Assembly (NCBI RefSeq): GCF_016862095.1
Contig: NZ_BOMH01000059.1
Location: 1 to 64,000 of the forward strand
Direction: 5' to 3'
Length of the DNA: 64,000 bases
Source: Actinoplanes cyaneus
Lineage (GTDB): Bacteria; Actinomycetota; Actinomycetes; Mycobacteriales; Micromonosporaceae
The translations under genes were made by a program, and so were the position numbers. Positions 61,201 through 64,000 of the stretch are shown one piece after another (within the stretch, counting starts at the first letter, position 1; each line of letters opens with the position of its first letter). Below the pieces are notes generated by a model. That model made no database searches. It saw only the letters and a program-made list of their open reading frames with translations, and was not told the origin of the DNA.

Positions 61201-62596
61201 GATCGCCACCGCGGCGGCGGCCGCGGCGAGCGTGGCCGACCTGCACCTGTTCGGGCTCGACTGCGGCAACGGCGCGCTGCTGCCGATCAGCCGGTTCCCG
61301 CACTGCGGCGCGGTCGTGCAGCGCTCGGACACCGAACGGGCCACGCGCCTGCTCACCCGGCTGCACCAGGAGGTGCAGCGCCGCCAGCGGCTGCTCGGCG
61401 AGGGCGGGTTCGCCGACCTGAGCGAACAGCGCGCCGCCGCCCCGGCCGGCGAGCGGCTGCCGCACATCCTGCTGCTGCTCGACCGCTGGGAAGGGTTCGT
61501 GGGAACGCTCGGCGAGCACGACGGCGGCGCGCTCACCGAGATCGTCCACACCCTGCTCCGGGAGGGCGCGAGCGCCGGGGTTCACGTCCTCATCGCCGGT
61601 GACCACGCGCTGCTCAGCGGCCGCATCAGCTCCCTGTGCGAGGAGAAGTTCGTGCTGCGCCTCGCCGACCGGACCGACGCCACGATGGCCGGGCTGAACC
61701 CGCGCAAGATCCCGGAGAACCTGCCGCCGGGCCGCGGGTATCGCGCCGTCAGCGCCATCGAGGCGCAGGTCGCCCTCGTGGCCGCGGACCCGTCCGGCCC
61801 GGCGCAGGTCGCCGCCATGCACGCCGTCGCGGCCCGGCTCACCGACCGGGAGGCGCACGTCGCCAGAGCGCTGCGGCCCGGCAAGATCGCGGCGATGCCC
61901 ACGCAACTGACGTACGACCAGGCGTGGGAAGCCGTCACCGAGGCGCGCCCCGGCTGGGCGCTGATCGGGGTCGGCGGCGACGAGCTGGAGCCGGTCGGCA
62001 CGGACCTGATCGCCGACCAGCCGACGTTCCTGATCGCCGGGCCGTCCCGCTCGGGGCGCAGCACCGCGCTCGCCGTGATGGCCGAGTCGCTGCTGCGCGG
62101 CGGGACGGAGCTGGTCGTCGGCGCCCCGCTGCGCTCACCGTTGCGGGAGCTGGCCGGTCGCCCCGGCGTACGGGGAATCGTGACCGACGACAACCCGTCC
62201 GCCGACACGCTCGCCGCGCTGGTGGATCCCGGCGCCGGACCGGTGGCCCTGCTGATCGACGACGCCGAGGGCTGGCGCGACTGCGCCGCCCGCGACTGGC
62301 TGCGCCAGCTGATCCGGCAGGCGTCCGGGACGAACCGGGCCGTGATCATCGCCGGGGAGGTGTCCGCGGTGGCCGCCGGCTTCTCCGGGTGGCAGGTCGA
62401 GGTGAAGAAGAACCGGCGTGGCGCGCTGCTCTCCCCGCCGGCGATGAGCGCCGGCGACCTGATCGGCGTCCGGTTGTCGCGGGCGAACCTCACCGAACGG
62501 GTCGTGCCCGGCGTGGCCCGGGTGCACCTGGGGGACGGCACGCTGCGCACCGTCCAGATCCCTCTGCTGGAACCGACAGCGAAAGCGGTGATGTGA
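58214..62596 (+). CDS. eccC: Type VII secretion motor ATPase, EccC/EssC-like
   Basis: This 1460-residue FtsK/SpoIIIE-family motor energises export of WXG100 proteins. Residues 1-80 look ubiquitin-like (LDSGGVHHDDRPLDPDLSLADSGLRDGSTLWVGG), 88-190 FHA-like, and 234-274 hold two membrane helices. Three ATPase domains follow. The first has an intact Walker A GTTGSGKS (about 652-659) and Walker B LLIVIDEFA. The second (GAPRSGRS, about 984) and third (GPSRSGRS, about 1276) have Arg where the catalytic Lys should be. GTG 58214 has GAAGGGAAC upstream. The FHA-containing single-chain layout is closer to EssC than to the split mycobacterial EccC. Confidence 0.92.
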   Translation: MRMLITLASPQAWSADVIVDADPATPLRDVVKNLLHDLDPPLAHGNTLDSGGVHHDDRPLDPDLSLADSGLRDGSTLWVGGPGPAPYSTIRGLVTVRAVTGAGAGRIWSLGPGEHRIGSAPGCRVRLTGDLAPVAAVVRVAFDATVHVRGLDGDLRLDQENLTGDERVWRAGAQLGAGGTVLEAHPVLLPDAVVEPSPEREYLDYNRPPRLLPPVRPGKFRMPDEPKAPSATALPWLAAAMPAAFGGVLAFVLHNPLYLMFAAMTPLMVVANWFTSRRQGSRSHRDQLAGYRRRVEAVEAEIAEALVLERLDRRVDAPDPAELLVVATGPRARLWERRRADPDHLVVRVGTADLPSKITVEEAGVVERRAEPRRLHDVPVAISLPEAGVVGVAGRDDWPRHVARWMLGQLAVVQSPRDVQLYVLTDSSAEPLWAWAGWLPHTRPSLGQQSLSLLGTDAETTAHRIAELIELVTVRQQARAAAGSRTVFTDPDVVVVLDGARRLRALPGVVSVLLAGPAVGVYFICVDTDERTLPEECTTVVTGGAGLPTTVRRQRAEQIDDVRVDQVIDDWFAVTGRRLAPVRDVSDSHGEAALPASARLLEVLNLEDPAPALIAGRWNGSPRGTRAIVGYTMDGPFALDLVQHGPHGLVAGTTGSGKSEFLQTVVASLAVANRPDAMNFVLVDYKGGAAFKDCVDLPHTVGMVTDLDTHLVERALTSLGAELTHREHLLAAVGAKDLEDYLDYATRRPVPEPIPRLLIVIDEFASMARELPDFVTGLVNIAQRGRSLGIHLILATQRPSGVVSAEIRANTNLRVALRVTDAGESTDVIDAREAASISAAHPGRAYARLGHSSLIPFQTGRVGGRRPDTAAGRAPAAPFLNSVNWGDWGRPVPQPPRAAAGTDEATDLSVLVAAIRKANDGLGIAAQRRPWLPALPSATVVDLATEPGAGEPSFAWAVQDLPRSQRQEPLTIDLATFGHLHIAGAPRSGRSQALRTIATAAAAAASVADLHLFGLDCGNGALLPISRFPHCGAVVQRSDTERATRLLTRLHQEVQRRQRLLGEGGFADLSEQRAAAPAGERLPHILLLLDRWEGFVGTLGEHDGGALTEIVHTLLREGASAGVHVLIAGDHALLSGRISSLCEEKFVLRLADRTDATMAGLNPRKIPENLPPGRGYRAVSAIEAQVALVAADPSGPAQVAAMHAVAARLTDREAHVARALRPGKIAAMPTQLTYDQAWEAVTEARPGWALIGVGGDELEPVGTDLIADQPTFLIAGPSRSGRSTALAVMAESLLRGGTELVVGAPLRSPLRELAGRPGVRGIVTDDNPSADTLAALVDPGAGPVALLIDDAEGWRDCAARDWLRQLIRQASGTNRAVIIAGEVSAVAAGFSGWQVEVKKNRRGALLSPPAMSAGDLIGVRLSRANLTERVVPGVARVHLGDGTLRTVQIPLLEPTAKAVM

Positions 62597-62874
62597 TGGC
62601 CGACCTCGTGGTCAAGGACCTGGACGGGCTGGTCAGCGACCTGAACGAGCTGATCAGCCAGTTCGAGGACGCGCTCGACCTGCAGAACGACGAGAAGGGG
62701 CAGTGGGGCCAGAACAACGCGAACCTGTCCATGGGTGACTTCGCGGACAACTGGACCGTGCACCGCAACAAGATGGTCGACGCGATGAAGAAGTTCCGCG
62801 ACAAGGTCAAGGAGCTCGACGAGGCCTGGACCGAGGCGGAGAAGCAGTTGACCGACAGCATGGAGCAGAAGTGA
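62596..62874 (+). CDS. WXG100-like protein (second)
   Basis: This 92-residue helical protein (LVSDLNELISQFEDALDLQNDEKGQWGQ; FADNWTVHRNKMVDAMKKFRDKVKELDEAWTEAEKQL) has the size and hairpin of the WXG100 family, with Trp near the turn. The start overlaps the EccC stop (TGATG), and its stop overlaps the next gene (GTGA). It may pair with the N-terminal domain of that protein. Confidence 0.82.
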   Translation: MADLVVKDLDGLVSDLNELISQFEDALDLQNDEKGQWGQNNANLSMGDFADNWTVHRNKMVDAMKKFRDKVKELDEAWTEAEKQLTDSMEQK

Positions 62875-64000
62875 GCGACGGCCGGATCAAGACGCTCAAG
62901 CGCGCTGACCCCGCCGAGATCGACACGGTGCAGAAGCGCTACCAGCACATCTCGGAGACCATCGACGACGCGGTGGCGAAGCTGCAGAAGATCATCGACA
63001 CCGGCAGCGACACGCTGGTGGGGCAGTGGGTGGAACCGCTCCGGAAGGACGCGACCTCCATCCACGACAGCCTGAGCAAGGCCGCCGTGCGCTACCACGA
63101 CGTCGCCACCGAGATCGACCGGTACGAACCGGAGCTGCAGCACGCGATCGACGAGGTGACGGCCGCCGAGAACGAGCAGGACGACGGCACGGCGGCGGTG
63201 AAAAGCGCGGCCGCGATGCCCGATCCGCAGAAGGGACCGGACGGCACCGTCGCGCCGGAGGAACAGCAGAAGGCCGCCGACAAGACGCGCGCCCAGGAGG
63301 AGGCCCAGAGCCGGGTCACCGCGGCCAAGAACCGCCTGGAGGCAGCGCTCGACGCCCTCGACGTCGCCGGCAAGCGCTTCGGCGACGCGGTGAACTGCAA
63401 GAACTACGACGACGGGCTGACCGACTCGCTCAAAGACAAGATCATGGCCGTACTGAAGAAGATCAGTGACATCTTCGCCGTCATCGCCCTGGTCCTGACC
63501 GCGCTCGCGTTCCTGATACCCGGCCTGAACGGGATCGCGATGGCCGCGTTCGTCGTCGGCGCCGTCCTGCTGATCTCCGACACCGCACTGCTGATCGGTG
63601 GCGAGGGCAGCGCGCTCAGTGTCGCGCTCGACGCGGTCGGCCTCGGCATCGGCGGCCTGGCGGCGCGGCTCACCAAGGGCACCAAGGCGCTCGACGACTA
63701 CAAGAAGCTGCTCTCCAAGAAGGTGCCGCCGGTCGGGATCAAACCGCCGCCCAAGGGAGGCCGGCCGATCGGCGTCGGCGATCCCTCCGGATCGTCGTGG
63801 TCGTCCGGGCTGCGGCCGCGCCCCGGGCGGCCCGGCGAAACCGTTCCCACCGGCGCCCCGTCCGGTATTCGCCAACCACCCGTGCCGAAGATCTTCGGGG
63901 CGGGCGCCGGAGCGGTCGACATCCTGAACGGCATGTTCAGCACCGGCGTCGGCCTGATCCTCGGCACCATCCAGGTGCAGCAGAACCCCGTGGTCACCAA
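62871..64000 (+). CDS. Large type VII-associated membrane protein / putative effector (3' partial)
   Basis: This frame starts at GTG 62871, overlapping the second WXG100-like gene, and stays open to the window end (376 complete codons). The N-terminal 110 residues are helical, with QWVEPLRKD as a WXG-like turn. A coiled, charged stretch follows (NEQDDGTAA ... RAQEEAQSRVTAAKNRLEAALDAL), then two membrane helices (about 203-245), a Gly-rich segment and a Pro-rich linker. The layout fits a long type VII substrate or toxin with LXG/WXG-like front, whose C-terminal domain is beyond the window. This is inferred from position and shape only. Confidence 0.72.
   Translation, partial: MSDGRIKTLKRADPAEIDTVQKRYQHISETIDDAVAKLQKIIDTGSDTLVGQWVEPLRKDATSIHDSLSKAAVRYHDVATEIDRYEPELQHAIDEVTAAENEQDDGTAAVKSAAAMPDPQKGPDGTVAPEEQQKAADKTRAQEEAQSRVTAAKNRLEAALDALDVAGKRFGDAVNCKNYDDGLTDSLKDKIMAVLKKISDIFAVIALVLTALAFLIPGLNGIAMAAFVVGAVLLISDTALLIGGEGSALSVALDAVGLGIGGLAARLTKGTKALDDYKKLLSKKVPPVGIKPPPKGGRPIGVGDPSGSSWSSGLRPRPGRPGETVPTGAPSGIRQPPVPKIFGAGAGAVDILNGMFSTGVGLILGTIQVQQNPVVT

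Noticed and set aside
58538-61906. 1122-codon open frame on the minus strand
   Set aside because: It is the antisense shadow of the EccC-like gene. The composition is Arg/Gly/Asp/Gln-rich without any domain, while the plus strand has clear ATPase motifs.

Overview
The window is high-GC DNA that is almost entirely coding, with ATGA/GTGA gene overlaps, purine-rich ribosome sites, StrR-type and AfsR/SARP regulators, an ECF42-type sigma factor with a YCII/DGPF partner, and a type VII secretion locus. This fits a filamentous actinomycete. Micromonosporaceae (Actinoplanes-like) is my inference, not something I could search. No rRNA, tRNA or CRISPR array was recognised.

Positions 1-22304 hold one end of a nonribosomal peptide gene cluster. 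It opens inside the last NRPS module (end of an A domain, PCP, thioesterase). An export block follows: two Cys-module proteins, a HlyD-like adaptor with a peptidoglycan-binding domain, a MacB-type ABC ATPase and permease, and a third Cys-module lipoprotein. Next come a flavin-dependent phenolic halogenase and two StrR/Bbr-family regulators flanking a DAHP synthase. The rest makes unusual amino acids: two HmaS-like dioxygenases, Hmo and HpgT give 4-hydroxyphenylglycine; DpgA-B-C-D with HpgT give 3,5-dihydroxyphenylglycine; an AroH-type chorismate mutase with the DAHP synthase would boost precursor. The product is therefore predicted to be a halogenated Hpg/Dpg-containing peptide of the glycopeptide/complestatin/feglymycin kind. 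No P450, glycosyltransferase or van genes are visible here. A perfect GTCCAA-N17-TTGGAC site lies upstream of the first hmaS-like gene.

Positions 22310-49660 are chromosomal accessory genes: SnoaL-like, SDR/LysR pair, ECF sigma with membrane partner, PdxH-like oxidase, YCII plus ECF42, a lysine/pipecolate-type catabolic trio (FAD oxidase, HglS, ALDH7), MFS exporter, FMN reductase, two large AfsR-like regulators, SDR, two alpha/beta hydrolases, an OlsB-like acyltransferase, a MetE-like protein and another MFS exporter. An identical 20-bp operator sits at 41283 and, inverted, at 45421.

Positions 49688-56901 are signalling genes: an EAL-domain gene broken by a one-base frameshift, a chemoreceptor, a hybrid histidine kinase with an ethylene-receptor-like membrane domain, a lone receiver and a LuxR-type protein. 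Positions 56961-64000 are the start of a type VII secretion locus: an unknown protein, two WXG100-like proteins around a three-ATPase EccC/EssC-like motor, and a larger membrane protein that runs off the end.

Short in-phase tandem repeats recur in coding sequence (thioesterase, both StrR regulators, FAD oxidase) and in gaps (23-bp array at 9541, 13-bp array at 31535).
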